A stretch of 64,000 bases of DNA from a virus, in the IMG/VR virus record IMGVR_UViG_3300025860_001451, positions 1 through 64,000 of that record; one strand, written 5' to 3'. Shown here one piece after another: positions 1 to 10,891 of the stretch. The notes beneath the pieces are model-generated. The model made no database searches, was not told the DNA's origin, and saw nothing but the letters and a program-made list of their open reading frames with translations. The position numbers and the translations under genes are program-made. Numbering within the stretch: the first letter of the stretch is position 1; every line of letters begins with the position of its first letter.

Positions 1-2
1 TA

Positions 3-3000
3 GGAAAAATAGGAAATAGCCTAACAGGAGGTTCTAAGCAGCCAGGTCAGCTTCCCCTCTTAGGCAGGGTCCTGCCTAGGGTTGTTGGTAGCTTTGCTAG
101 ATTGATACCCCTTTTAGGTATAGCAGCATTAAGTTATCAAGCATTAAATGTAGCGGTTACGGCGCTTGGTGGAGACCTGTCATTGTGGAGAAAACAGTTA
201 TTTGAAGGTTTAAGCGGTCCAGATAAAGCCGCCAAAAATTCTTTGGAGTCTTTTGCGGCCAACGTGGCCAAAGCTAACGAGAAAATATCAAAGGTAGTTT
301 TAGAAGGTAAGGGTGCTGGTGTGAATTTTGCACAACAAAGTTCTGAACAATTTCTAAAAAGAGAGAGAGCTAAACGTTTCGGGGTGAAATTAAAAGAAGG
401 GGAAGCTTTAACTAAAGAACAGGAGTTTCTTTCATCGACAAGACAATCAAAAGAAGGTATAAAATTTAAAGATCCAACTCGCACGGAGTCAATAGAAAGA
501 GAGAAAAGTGGAATTTTAGGCTTTCTTTCTCCTCTTCTTCCGAAGGCGGCTGATACTGAAACAGTAGAGGTCTTCCAAAATACTGAAGTTAAAGCAGACG
601 CGGATACAAGAAATTTAGCCAAAGAAGCAGTCCAAAAATTACAGGATTCAATAAATCTTGGAATTACCTCTTTGTTCACATCTAAAGAGTTTAAAAGTTT
701 TGGAGATTTATCAAAGCAGACCAATATAGATAAGTTGTTAAAAGAGGGTAGGGAAAGGTTGACTGTCGCTCAAATAGAAAGGTTAGAAGAGATACAAAAT
801 GACTTAGTGGCGCAAATTGTAAACCAGCCAGGTCAGGCCGAGTCATTGCAAGCTAATGCTAATAGAAAAATAGGTCGGACTTTCGACATACCTTTAAACA
901 AAACTAAAGAACTTGAAAAAGAAAACCAATTAATATCAAGACAGGCTTTAGCCAGCGCAAAAATAGTAACTCTATTAAGAGAACAAAAAATAGAACTATC
1001 ATCTAGACTTAATCTATTAAAAACAGAAGAAGAATTCCAAAAAGAGTTGGAAAATTCATTGTCAAGAGTAAGTACTTTAAAGAAAGCGCAGAATAGGATA
1101 GACCTGGCAGATATTGATTTCCAAAAAAAGAAGACGCAGGAGCTAATAAAGATATCAGAAAAAACTCTTGCCGATGATAAATTTCTTAAAAGAGACACCT
1201 CGGAAAACAAGGTTACTAACGAATTTAACGATGCGAGAGCAGCACAAAGGTTTTTTGATATAACTAAAAGCGTTAGAGATTTGCTTGAAGAAAACGGCAG
1301 GTTAACAGAGAAAGATTATAAAGATCTCCAGAAGAAGTATGAATTAAATAAAAAAACTGTAGATTTATTAAAAACTCAGTTAACAATAGGAGAATCGAAA
1401 CTGACGACGGAAGAAGCCTTAAGCCAACTAAAAAGATCAAATTTAGATTTAATAAAATTAGAAAGAAAAGAGGAAGAAAAGTCACTAAAAATAAGAGATA
1501 GAGCTTTAACTTCTGCAACTAGAGCTATTGACTTAAGAAAAGAGGGTTTAAGTCTTAAAGACGAAATAGAAATAAATCGAATAAATCTTGGCGCGGCTGG
1601 ATCTGGGTCTAGAGGTCAAAATTCAGCCCTACAAAGAACTCAGGAAGTACAGAGGGCTGCATTAACAAGAGCGCAAGAAGACGCTGTTTCTAAAGCCTCA
1701 GAAGCCCTTGTTCTTTCAGTTGTTAAAAAATTCAGAGCAGCTGGAGCTGGCGAACTTGATACAGGGACCACAAGCCGACTTCAATCTGCGGCAAGTTTAG
1801 CGGCTTCTTCGCCGACAGACGCTAACAAACAAGCACTTAAAACTATATTGGATGAAGTTGGCGGCGAGATAGAGAAGAATTTAACAGATCAAAAAGCGCT
1901 TGCTTTGACAGAAAAGAAAGAAGCGTTAGATATTCTAATCGCTGAATCTAAAAACATGACAAGCTTTACAAGTGCCAATGGGCAGTTTGCAAGCAGCGTA
2001 AAAGAGTTTGCGAATATTGTAAAAAATGGACCTCAACTAACTGAATTGTCTAGGGAGAAAACGAATAAAACCTTCGCTTTAGATGCTAATATTCAAGAAA
2101 GAAAGAGGCTGGAACAAGAGAGAGGAAGCTTGTTCCCATCAGGAGAAAACAGAAGAGAGACCGAGTCATCACTTACTCAACAGCAAAAAAGTATAAGAAC
2201 TAAAAGGGCTGCAGACATAGTGGCTCAAATAGGAAAAATAGACGCAAAGATAGCCCAGGCGCAACAAGCTATACAAGTTATTAATGACAAATCAACTTCT
2301 TTACTCCCTCAGAAAAGTCCCTCTGAAACAAGCCCAGAAGAAGAAAAGTCAATATTAGAAAACAACAAACGAATAGAAAAACTTATAGCTGAAAGAGCTG
2401 GCTTGGACAGTCAAATAACAAAAGCAGAAAAAAACACTGTCGGTAAACAAGGCGGAGGCTTGCCATCAATTCAATTTGGCGACGAAGCTGACAAGTTCTC
2501 TTCAACCGTTGAAAACGCTGGATTACAAACAAAAAAAAGTCTTGGAGATTTAGATATAGCTCTAAAAAATTCAGGTTTAGCTCTAACAACATTTGGAAAC
2601 TTAGTAAGAAATGCATTAAATGCTTTAGAGGATACTATAGAAACTAATACTTTCAATATAGCCACTTCTGCAGACCCGAGTCAAATTGTAAACTCAGCAC
2701 TAGGCAATATAGGAGCCAAAACAACACAAGAACTGTCGGCTTCTGGGTCTAGTGGGGCAGAAGCATTAAGAGGAGGTAATGAAGCGGAGTTTTCAGCTAA
2801 AAAAGAACTTGATTTAATAAAGGCCAAGGACACAGCCCAAAGAAGAAGTATCGAATTTGAGTACAAGAAAAGAATTAAAATACTATCTTTAAGAAACCAG
2901 CTGGTTTCAGCTTCTGCCGCAGAAACAGAAGAAATACTCAAGCAAATAGCCGCTATTGAATCTTATGAAGGCACCCTTGGTCAAAGAATAGCCAACAGTA

Positions 3001-4679
3001 TAGGGACAGACGCAAAAGGTGCCGCAGATAATTTAAACCAAACTATAGTAGAAGGAGCCGTAAACTTTAGAGATGCGTTGGTAAGTGGTATATCAGAAGC
3101 CGTTAAAGGTGGTCAAAGTTTAAAAACTACTCTTTTAGAGGCTGCTACATCTTTTCTGCAAAAAATAGCAGAGGCTAACATAGAAAATGCAATAGGTAGA
3201 ATAACCAACGCGTTCTCTCCCGCTGGAAACACTGAAGGGGGCGGAGGTTTTGGTGGTTTTGTGGGAGGAGTAGGAGATTACGTAGCGGGTCTTTTCGGCC
3301 TTAAAAACCCAAGGGGGTTTGCTAGCGGCGGTAAAATTAACGGGGGCTCTGGAACTAAGGATGATGTTCCAGCAATGCTTATGGGTGGCGAATACGTAAT
3401 GAGGAAAAGCTCTGTTGACAAATACGGTTCTGGAGTTATGGAAATGCTAAACAAAGGAGCCATACCTAAGTTTGCGGTAGGAGGTTCGGTTCAAAATCAA
3501 GAAGATTATCTTGCTAATTTGCCAAAGCAAAATGGAGATGGCGGGTTTTTTATTCCTGGTACACAAGGCAAAGGCACAATTAAAGGTCAGGGAAATTTAT
3601 TAAATTACGCAACACAAGCATTTACTAGCGGAAAAAATGATGTTATTACTGGTTCGTCAAATAAATTTGGCTCCAGATCTAAAATAGATTTAGAAACAGA
3701 AAGTGTTAGGTTAACAAATTTTGGTAGAAACTCAGGGACACAAGCACAACAACAATTAAAAGCCTCAAAAGGTCAAGCTTTAAATTTGTTTCAACGATCA
3801 GTGCAGCAAGACGAAGAATATAAAATAGAGAAAAAGAGAAGAAAGAAGGCTTTTTGGGATAGTCTTATCAATGCCGCTATTGGAGCTGTTGTCTCAGCTG
3901 GTGTAAATGCCGCCGCTAATGGGGCCGCAAATGCTGGAGCAGAATATGACGCGACAGTGCCAATAGCAGAACAAACAAAGCTTGGCAGATTCGGTGCCCA
4001 GACAAAGGGTGTATTTACAGGTGCACGTATTCCAGGAGGAGGCGGCCAAAACTACGGAGGTTTGGTTAATGTAGTTAATAGCAGAGGAAACGTCACGGCC
4101 TCTAATATTCAGGCTTATCAAGCCTCACAAGGAGTTACCAGAAACGTGTTTCAGTCTGATGTGTCAGGGTCTAATCTGTCGGGTTCTAATATAAGATCGG
4201 CAAGCGAAAGACCAAACATTTCAAGCTACGCTGATTTTAATGATGTTTCTAGGCTTCGGCCAATTAATAGGGCGACTGGAGGATCCATACCACAGGCTTC
4301 TGGGGTAGATACTGTACCTTCAATGTTGTCTGGTGGAGAGTTTGTAGTAAATAGCTCTGCAGCAAACAGAATAGGGGCTAATAGGCTGAATGATTTAAAT
4401 AGTGGATCAGATAGTGAGGATTCAAAAAATTCAGATTCATATTCAAAAGAAGTTATTGATAAGCTACAAGAACTAATAGAATCTAATACTGGTAAAGTTG
4501 GAGACATATCAATAACGGTGAATTCTGATGGTTCTGGAGAAACCCAACAAGGTGGAGAAGATTCGGAGGATACAGATAAAAAAGACCAATCAAGAATGGC
4601 GAAAATCATAAAAGCTCAGGTTCTACAGGTTATTGACGAAGAGCAAAGAATGGGCGGAAAACTTAGAAGAAAGTTATAA
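3..4679 (+). CDS. Tail tape measure protein (5' end cut by window edge)
   Basis: It is expected to set tail length and to be packed inside the tail tube before DNA ejection. The frame is open to the first bases, so the true start lies upstream; the first in-window start (TTG at 102) follows 33 in-frame sense codons. At least 1,558 residues are visible. A hydrophobic stretch lies near residues 20-56, followed by about 900 residues of charged, coiled-coil-like sequence. Two copies of a motif typical of tape measure C-terminal regions (D-x-VP-[AS]-ML-x-GGE-[YF]-V) occur near residues 1120 and 1440. A hydrophobic Ala/Gly segment lies near nt 3865-3945. The stop overlaps the next ATG by one base. 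By the usual ratio of about 0.15 nm per residue, the tail would be over 230 nm long (inference). Confidence 0.88.
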   Translation, partial: GKIGNSLTGGSKQPGQLPLLGRVLPRVVGSFARLIPLLGIAALSYQALNVAVTALGGDLSLWRKQLFEGLSGPDKAAKNSLESFAANVAKANEKISKVVLEGKGAGVNFAQQSSEQFLKRERAKRFGVKLKEGEALTKEQEFLSSTRQSKEGIKFKDPTRTESIEREKSGILGFLSPLLPKAADTETVEVFQNTEVKADADTRNLAKEAVQKLQDSINLGITSLFTSKEFKSFGDLSKQTNIDKLLKEGRERLTVAQIERLEEIQNDLVAQIVNQPGQAESLQANANRKIGRTFDIPLNKTKELEKENQLISRQALASAKIVTLLREQKIELSSRLNLLKTEEEFQKELENSLSRVSTLKKAQNRIDLADIDFQKKKTQELIKISEKTLADDKFLKRDTSENKVTNEFNDARAAQRFFDITKSVRDLLEENGRLTEKDYKDLQKKYELNKKTVDLLKTQLTIGESKLTTEEALSQLKRSNLDLIKLERKEEEKSLKIRDRALTSATRAIDLRKEGLSLKDEIEINRINLGAAGSGSRGQNSALQRTQEVQRAALTRAQEDAVSKASEALVLSVVKKFRAAGAGELDTGTTSRLQSAASLAASSPTDANKQALKTILDEVGGEIEKNLTDQKALALTEKKEALDILIAESKNMTSFTSANGQFASSVKEFANIVKNGPQLTELSREKTNKTFALDANIQERKRLEQERGSLFPSGENRRETESSLTQQQKSIRTKRAADIVAQIGKIDAKIAQAQQAIQVINDKSTSLLPQKSPSETSPEEEKSILENNKRIEKLIAERAGLDSQITKAEKNTVGKQGGGLPSIQFGDEADKFSSTVENAGLQTKKSLGDLDIALKNSGLALTTFGNLVRNALNALEDTIETNTFNIATSADPSQIVNSALGNIGAKTTQELSASGSSGAEALRGGNEAEFSAKKELDLIKAKDTAQRRSIEFEYKKRIKILSLRNQLVSASAAETEEILKQIAAIESYEGTLGQRIANSIGTDAKGAADNLNQTIVEGAVNFRDALVSGISEAVKGGQSLKTTLLEAATSFLQKIAEANIENAIGRITNAFSPAGNTEGGGGFGGFVGGVGDYVAGLFGLKNPRGFASGGKINGGSGTKDDVPAMLMGGEYVMRKSSVDKYGSGVMEMLNKGAIPKFAVGGSVQNQEDYLANLPKQNGDGGFFIPGTQGKGTIKGQGNLLNYATQAFTSGKNDVITGSSNKFGSRSKIDLETESVRLTNFGRNSGTQAQQQLKASKGQALNLFQRSVQQDEEYKIEKKRRKKAFWDSLINAAIGAVVSAGVNAAANGAANAGAEYDATVPIAEQTKLGRFGAQTKGVFTGARIPGGGGQNYGGLVNVVNSRGNVTASNIQAYQASQGVTRNVFQSDVSGSNLSGSNIRSASERPNISSYADFNDVSRLRPINRATGGSIPQASGVDTVPSMLSGGEFVVNSSAANRIGANRLNDLNSGSDSEDSKNSDSYSKEVIDKLQELIESNTGKVGDISITVNSDGSGETQQGGEDSEDTDKKDQSRMAKIIKAQVLQVIDEEQRMGGKLRRKL

Positions 4680-7600
4680 TGTTTGATGCAAAATTAAATT
4701 ATGAAACTAGGTTTTTTGCTGACGAGTATGAAATATTCGGAGCTTCGAACGTAGACCTACAATACAATAATAACCCGTCTGTATTAAAACCAATAGGGAC
4801 AAGCAGGGGGGTTACTGTGCCTTCTGGCCCTGTGAGTCAAACGCTATCTGTAAATAGGAGTTTGTTATACAAAGATCCAATTTTAGACTCCTACTTAAGA
4901 TGTAGCCCAATGCACCCTATGGCGGTTAGTGTTTATTACGAGGGCGAACATTATGGGTTTGAAAAAGGTTATTTAAACTCTCACTCTATAAACTGCGCTG
5001 TTGGCTCAGTGCCAAAAATAGCCACAAGCTTTTTGGTGTTCGACCAAATGGAAAAAGGCAAAGATGCAAGCAATAATTTAGATCCAAGAGAACACCCATT
5101 AATACAAATACCGAATCAAGGGTCAATATCAATAGACTGCGATGGGTCTTCTACTAATAGGGTTGTTGGTTTTAATCACAGTTTATCAATACAAAGAAAA
5201 ATCAGAAATGGTATAGGTTATGGAGGCTTTTCTTTTGTTGAGTTTTTACAGCCAATAGAATACTCGGCGTCTGTTGAAATAGATGTTGACGATGCTTTTT
5301 TGCAAAGCTCTTTTGCTTTTTTAGAAGACAGAGAAAATAAAACGGTAACACTCTCAATAAAAGATAGACATGGCGATATTATACAAACCGCCAGCATTCC
5401 AAATGCAAGCCTCGTATCGGAAAATTTAAAAATTTCAGAAGACGGCACAGCTAAACTTTTTCTTACTTATGTTGGACATGAAAAATGGGAGCAGGGCGAA
5501 GGTTGCGAAGCGTTACCAGAAAAGCCTTCTTTCATAGCTCCACCAAACCCAATCTTGCCGCCAGAAGGAGCTGAACTTATACCCCAAAAACCAGCAGAGT
5601 ATGATCCATCATCCCCCCCAGAGTCCTGTGTCTTTTCGGTAGTGTTGTATGACACTGGGGGAGATGGCTGGCAAGGGGGGAAGTTGGATATTCTTTTAGA
5701 TGGGCAATTAGTCGCAGCAGATTTAACGTTGGGTGGAAGCTCTGTTATTTATGATTTTTTTGTAACAGAAGGTTCTATTTTAACTGTTGAGTATACCGAG
5801 GGGTTATCATCAGAGCAAAATCATTATTCGGTTTTTAACTCTTATGGAGGAGGAGGAACACAGCTTTTTGCAAGCACCATAGGCCAAACTCCACCATTAT
5901 CACAAGAAATAAACAACTCTTGCGGGGTTATTTCTGTTGAATATGATTGCAATTTTTCAATTGGTTTATACGACCTTTTTGGAGAGGGTTGGTTTGGGGG
6001 TTCCGTGACTGTTTTGGTGAACGGAAATCAAGTTCCAGGTATAACATCCGCTACACTTGTAGATGGGTTTGGGCCTACGTTCTTCAACTTCGGGGTTAAT
6101 GAAGGAGACACCATTCAAGTTCAGTATTCGCCTGGAACTCAAGGATCGGAATTTAACTACTATAAAATTTTTAGCGGAACAGGAGGTTCTGGTGATGAAA
6201 TTTTTCAAAGCACAGAAGGTGTAGAGCCTGATGCTTTAAGTGTCATAACGAATACCTGTAATTATATAGCTCCTCCTACAACAGTATGCACATATTCAAT
6301 ATCTTTAACAACTGATTCATACCTTTCTTTTCCTACGTTCAACCCGACTTGGACGGACGATGAAGGAGGAACGGTTTACGCTACTATTTTGCTAGATGGA
6401 ATCCCGTCACCAACAGCGACAAACTTTACGTTATCTGGGCAGCAACCAGAAATTTTCAATTTTGAAGTGCTAGACACTCAGGAGATTAGTATTTCTTTTG
6501 TCACAAATGATAATGGCCGTTTATATGACCTTTTATATGAGATTTATGACGAAGCTGATGGGGCTGGAAATAAAAACGAGGAACATCATGTTGAAGATGG
6601 GAATATAATATTGAAAAATTATTGCGGAACACCATACGGCCCATTTGATTGTACTTATTCAATTAAATTAAATAAATTGGAGGACACGTTTGATGATGGT
6701 TGGGATGCTGGCGGGACGGTAACCGCTGTCGTCGATGGGTTGCCAGATAGGTTTTTGACCGAAGAATATATGGGTCCTGGGGAGGGTGGTAAAATATTAA
6801 ATTTTGGCGTCAACCAAGGAGATACGGTGTTTATAGAAGCAACTAAAAATCCAAATGGTTTTTCAGATAATAATGTTTATCAAGTTTATGACGGCCCAGA
6901 CGGTACAGGAACAGAGATTTTCTCAGTTTTTCCTTACGTTGGAATGGAACTAAATCAAGAAATATATAACGATTGTGGATTGACTCCTGTAGTTTATGAT
7001 TGCGTTTTTTCCATAACCTTATACCAAGATTCTCCTATTTCTGATAAGGGGTGGTATGGTTCGGTTTTAACCGTTCTTGTAAATGGCGTCGCGTTACCAT
7101 ACCTTACAAACAAAACACTTTATTTTAACGGATCTATAACTTATAACTTTAGCGTTAATGCTGGAGACATTATAACTGTAGAATACGATTATACAAATAA
7201 CCAGGCTGGGCTAAATAGGGTTTACGACGAGATAAATAATTATGTTGTTTTTAATGGTCCTGACGGAACTGGAGAAGAACTTTATAGAGGCAACGCTGGA
7301 GAGGTCCCACCTCTATCAAATACTTTGCAGAATAATTGTGGATTTGTGGGTCCGATAACCCCATCAGCACTAACAGCGGTAGCTCTTTCACAAACAGAAA
7401 TTCAATTAAATTGGACAGACAATTCTAACGATGAAAATGGTTTTGTTATACAAAGGTCTAATGATGGTTTAACATGGATAGAAATAGCAACAACAGCAGC
7501 AGATATAACTACATTTACTGATAATTCTTTATTTGGTAGCCAGCTGCGTTATTACAGGGTAGCTTCTTTTTATAGCCCTAATAGTGAAACAGATAGGTCT

Positions 7601-10600
7601 TTATATACAACGGCCGCTTCAGCAACCACAAACCCTGTTACTGGAGATTGTTTAATGTCTTTTGCATTATCTCACGACGATTTAGTTGGCTGGCTTGGGG
7701 GCGCTGTCGCTTGTACAATGACGGTTCTTGTCAATGATGTAGCGGTTCCTGGCTTGATTAATATTGGATCTCCAGATCAAGGGCCTGAAATATTCAATTT
7801 TGCCGTTTTAAAGACAGACGAAATAAAATATGAGTTTGTAGCGGGGACAGATAGCCAGCAAGGTTTAAAAATAGAACTATTTAACGCACTTGATGGGGGT
7901 GGGGACTTGATTTATTCTAGATTATCAAATCCTGGAGACCCTTTGTTAACTGGTACTTATGGCCCAATATTCACATGTGGGCCATCAGCACCTACTGGCT
8001 TAACGGCAACAGCTTTAACTGAGTCAACAATGAGTTTGTCTTGGACAGATAATTCTTCAGACGAAAACGGTTTCCGATTAGAGAGATCTACGGATCAAAC
8101 AAATTGGACCGTTGTGATTAATTTGCCAGCAAACACATTATCATTTAACGATTCTGGGTTGTCAGAGTTAACAACATATTATTATAGGGTTGCATCTATT
8201 TATACGGCTGGAGGCGAATCTTATTCTTTAATAGCTTCAGATACAACGCCAGCAGGAGTTTCAGAAGATTGTATAATGTCGGTTGCGATTTTTGATTCTT
8301 TTGGGGATGGTTCTAATGGCACAAATATTGACATCTTAATAAACGGCGTTGAAATTTTAACAGGTTTGCAATTATTATCAGGTTCTGGCCCAGAATATTG
8401 GGATTTTGCGATGAGCAACAATCAAGAGTTAACTGTTAGGGTTAACGAGGTGGCCTGGAGGAACGAGTTCTCTTATATAGTCTATGAGGGCTCTGCAGGT
8501 TCTGGTCCTATCGTTTATTCTGTAGGTGTAAACCCTCCTATTGGTTTGACTAGCGTTATATATACATGTGATTTAGGGATTTTTTATTCTACAACTCTTG
8601 GTTTTAATTCAATCCAATTAGATTGGATAGATTATGGCACCTCAGAAGATGGTTACGAAATTGAAAGGTCTATAGATCAAATCAGTTGGACACTAATAAC
8701 GACAACTGGACCAGATATAATTACGTTTACTGATATTGGATTAGCACCTGAAACCTTATATTATTATAGGATAACAGATTTTTATACAGGAGGAGGACCA
8801 AGCGTAAGCTATACAACAGAAAGTACAACCGACGCAGCATCTTTTAGCGCCACCCCAATTAGTTTTAATTTAATGCAATTAGATTGGGACGATTTTGGTG
8901 CAACGGAAGATGGTTATGAAATTGAAAGGTCTATCGATGAAACAAATTGGACGTTAATAACGACAACCGCTCAAGACGTAGTTACGTTTACTGACACTGG
9001 GCTCATATCTGAGACTTTATATTATTATAGAATAACATCTTTTTTTACAGGTGGGGGATCAGTCGCTAGCATTACGACACAAGCTACAACAAACCCAGTG
9101 TCGTTTACTGCCACTAGCCTTGGTATTAAGTCAATACAATTAGATTGGGAAGATTATAGCGCCTCAGAAGATGGTTATGAAATTGAAAGGTCTATCGACC
9201 AAACAAATTGGACGTTAATAACGACAACTGGACCAGACGTAATTACGTTTACTGATACTGGGTTAAACCCTGAAACATTATATTATTATAGGGTAACAGA
9301 TTTTTATACAGGAGGAGGACCAAGCGTAAGCTATACAGCCCAAGCGACAACAGACGTTATGTCATTTACTGCGACAACTATTGATTTTGCTACAATACAA
9401 TTAGATTGGGGCGATTTTGCAGACGGAGAAGATGGCTACTTTATAGAAAGATCTGATAGCGGAGGCTTTAACCCTTGGACACCAGTAACCACAACTGGAC
9501 CAGATGTAATTACGTTTACTGATACTGGACTAATTCAAGATAATTTATATGCTTATAGGATAACTTCTGTCCATACAACTGGAGGAACACCAGTTACATA
9601 TCCTCTTTCGGGTTTTGTTACGGCTACTACAGATGTTCTGGTAGCATCTGTTACCGCTGTTAAGGGTTCTTTCCCTTTATCTGCGGACGAAATGCAATTA
9701 AGTTGGACAGATTATGCGTCTGATGGAGATGGTTATGACGTAGAAGTTTCTACAGATCAAACAAACTGGACGTTATTGGGCTCAACAGCACAAGGCGTAA
9801 CTACGTTCACCGCCACTGGTTTATCATTTTTTACTTTAACTTATTTTAGAGTAACATCTATTTATATAGGAGGCGGACCAGTGGCTTCCGTCACAACAAG
9901 CGAGTATACTCAACCTGACCCCAATGAAAACTGCGTAATGTCGGTTGCGATTTTTGATACTTTTGGAGATGGTTCAAACGGAATTCGTGTCCAAGTCATC
10001 ACCAGACTCGATGGAACAGGCCCTTTCTTTTGGCCATTCAGTACTCAAGGTGTCCAGCTTTTTGATGGATTTGGTCCAGAATACTTCAATTTTCCATTAC
10101 CCGATGCTCACGAATTACAAACCCAGGTGCTATTCGGACAAAATCCAGAGCAATTCCGATATGTAGTTTATGACGGCGCAGACGGCTCTGGCAATGTGGT
10201 ATATGATTCTGGTCTTAACCCCACATTCAATCTCACTACTCCGCCCTTATATAAGTGCGGCGCACCCGCAACGCCTTCAAACTTCACGGCTTCAAGTGCA
10301 ACTCCAGCCATAGGACAAGTCCAATTAGATTGGACAGACAATTCTGGCGACGAAGATAGTTTTATTATAGAAAGATCATTACTGGGAGGAATATTCGATA
10401 CATGGGAGCAAGTAGCTACACTCGGCCCAAATGTAACAACTTATATAGACAACACATACACCCCTGGAACCTCTATGGAACACAGATGGCTGTATTATAG
10501 AGTATACTCGGTAAAAAACGGTGTTAAAAGTACTAGGTTAGATGGAATTGGTGCTGGTGGCAGCTTGGATTCATTCTATACTGGAGACTGCGAAATGTCA

Positions 10601-10891
10601 CTTTTACTCCAATACCAAGGACAAGACACATGTAATTTGGATGTTTTAGTTGATGGAGTCCAGATTATTACGGGAGCTACAGAATTAGCTTCCGCTACTG
10701 GCGAATGCTGGTATAATTTTGGAATGAATTCTTTTGAAGAACTCACCCTTTTCATTAACGGGTGCCTAAACAACTCATCTTTCTATTATAGATTATATAA
10801 TGGTAAGAATGGATCTGGGGGTCCAGTATCTCCAGGCGTTCTCGAACCGCCCGATGGGCTTACGCCAGTTATATTTACCTGCGGTCTTTAA
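4679..10891 (+). CDS. Giant tail protein with Cys/GDGW and FN3 repeats
   Basis: This 2,070-residue protein is translationally coupled to the tape measure gene (TAATG). Residues 1 to about 300 resemble the N-terminus of the large LRR tail protein at 40873-47091, and may be two tail-tube-like beta domains. From about residue 315 come nine domains that start with Cys and a hydrophobic strand; most carry GDGW or a related turn motif and end near another Cys. They are interleaved with eight fibronectin type III-like domains (pattern LxWTDxSxDExGFxIERSxDxxxW). Domains near nt 8580-9630 are almost identical in DNA. It is probably a virion adhesin or tail decoration protein. I do not recognise the Cys/GDGW domain by a family name; similar GDGWNG-type repeats are known from secreted bacterial proteins. 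Confidence 0.8.
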   Translation: MFDAKLNYETRFFADEYEIFGASNVDLQYNNNPSVLKPIGTSRGVTVPSGPVSQTLSVNRSLLYKDPILDSYLRCSPMHPMAVSVYYEGEHYGFEKGYLNSHSINCAVGSVPKIATSFLVFDQMEKGKDASNNLDPREHPLIQIPNQGSISIDCDGSSTNRVVGFNHSLSIQRKIRNGIGYGGFSFVEFLQPIEYSASVEIDVDDAFLQSSFAFLEDRENKTVTLSIKDRHGDIIQTASIPNASLVSENLKISEDGTAKLFLTYVGHEKWEQGEGCEALPEKPSFIAPPNPILPPEGAELIPQKPAEYDPSSPPESCVFSVVLYDTGGDGWQGGKLDILLDGQLVAADLTLGGSSVIYDFFVTEGSILTVEYTEGLSSEQNHYSVFNSYGGGGTQLFASTIGQTPPLSQEINNSCGVISVEYDCNFSIGLYDLFGEGWFGGSVTVLVNGNQVPGITSATLVDGFGPTFFNFGVNEGDTIQVQYSPGTQGSEFNYYKIFSGTGGSGDEIFQSTEGVEPDALSVITNTCNYIAPPTTVCTYSISLTTDSYLSFPTFNPTWTDDEGGTVYATILLDGIPSPTATNFTLSGQQPEIFNFEVLDTQEISISFVTNDNGRLYDLLYEIYDEADGAGNKNEEHHVEDGNIILKNYCGTPYGPFDCTYSIKLNKLEDTFDDGWDAGGTVTAVVDGLPDRFLTEEYMGPGEGGKILNFGVNQGDTVFIEATKNPNGFSDNNVYQVYDGPDGTGTEIFSVFPYVGMELNQEIYNDCGLTPVVYDCVFSITLYQDSPISDKGWYGSVLTVLVNGVALPYLTNKTLYFNGSITYNFSVNAGDIITVEYDYTNNQAGLNRVYDEINNYVVFNGPDGTGEELYRGNAGEVPPLSNTLQNNCGFVGPITPSALTAVALSQTEIQLNWTDNSNDENGFVIQRSNDGLTWIEIATTAADITTFTDNSLFGSQLRYYRVASFYSPNSETDRSLYTTAASATTNPVTGDCLMSFALSHDDLVGWLGGAVACTMTVLVNDVAVPGLINIGSPDQGPEIFNFAVLKTDEIKYEFVAGTDSQQGLKIELFNALDGGGDLIYSRLSNPGDPLLTGTYGPIFTCGPSAPTGLTATALTESTMSLSWTDNSSDENGFRLERSTDQTNWTVVINLPANTLSFNDSGLSELTTYYYRVASIYTAGGESYSLIASDTTPAGVSEDCIMSVAIFDSFGDGSNGTNIDILINGVEILTGLQLLSGSGPEYWDFAMSNNQELTVRVNEVAWRNEFSYIVYEGSAGSGPIVYSVGVNPPIGLTSVIYTCDLGIFYSTTLGFNSIQLDWIDYGTSEDGYEIERSIDQISWTLITTTGPDIITFTDIGLAPETLYYYRITDFYTGGGPSVSYTTESTTDAASFSATPISFNLMQLDWDDFGATEDGYEIERSIDETNWTLITTTAQDVVTFTDTGLISETLYYYRITSFFTGGGSVASITTQATTNPVSFTATSLGIKSIQLDWEDYSASEDGYEIERSIDQTNWTLITTTGPDVITFTDTGLNPETLYYYRVTDFYTGGGPSVSYTAQATTDVMSFTATTIDFATIQLDWGDFADGEDGYFIERSDSGGFNPWTPVTTTGPDVITFTDTGLIQDNLYAYRITSVHTTGGTPVTYPLSGFVTATTDVLVASVTAVKGSFPLSADEMQLSWTDYASDGDGYDVEVSTDQTNWTLLGSTAQGVTTFTATGLSFFTLTYFRVTSIYIGGGPVASVTTSEYTQPDPNENCVMSVAIFDTFGDGSNGIRVQVITRLDGTGPFFWPFSTQGVQLFDGFGPEYFNFPLPDAHELQTQVLFGQNPEQFRYVVYDGADGSGNVVYDSGLNPTFNLTTPPLYKCGAPATPSNFTASSATPAIGQVQLDWTDNSGDEDSFIIERSLLGGIFDTWEQVATLGPNVTTYIDNTYTPGTSMEHRWLYYRVYSVKNGVKSTRLDGIGAGGSLDSFYTGDCEMSLLLQYQGQDTCNLDVLVDGVQIITGATELASATGECWYNFGMNSFEELTLFINGCLNNSSFYYRLYNGKNGSGGPVSPGVLEPPDGLTPVIFTCGL
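8583..9626 (+). repeat. Four tandem 261-bp FN3 coding units
   Basis: A conserved AGATTGG landmark recurs at 8620, 8881, 9142 and 9403, exactly 261 bp (87 codons) apart. A second landmark, GATGG, recurs at 8648, 8909, 9170 and 9431 with the same period. Long stretches between copies are near-identical, including synonymous positions, which points to recent duplication or gene conversion inside the tail gene. Confidence 0.9.

Noticed and set aside
102-104. TTG start of the tape measure protein
   Set aside because: The frame is open to the window edge with plausible protein sequence upstream, so the true start lies outside.
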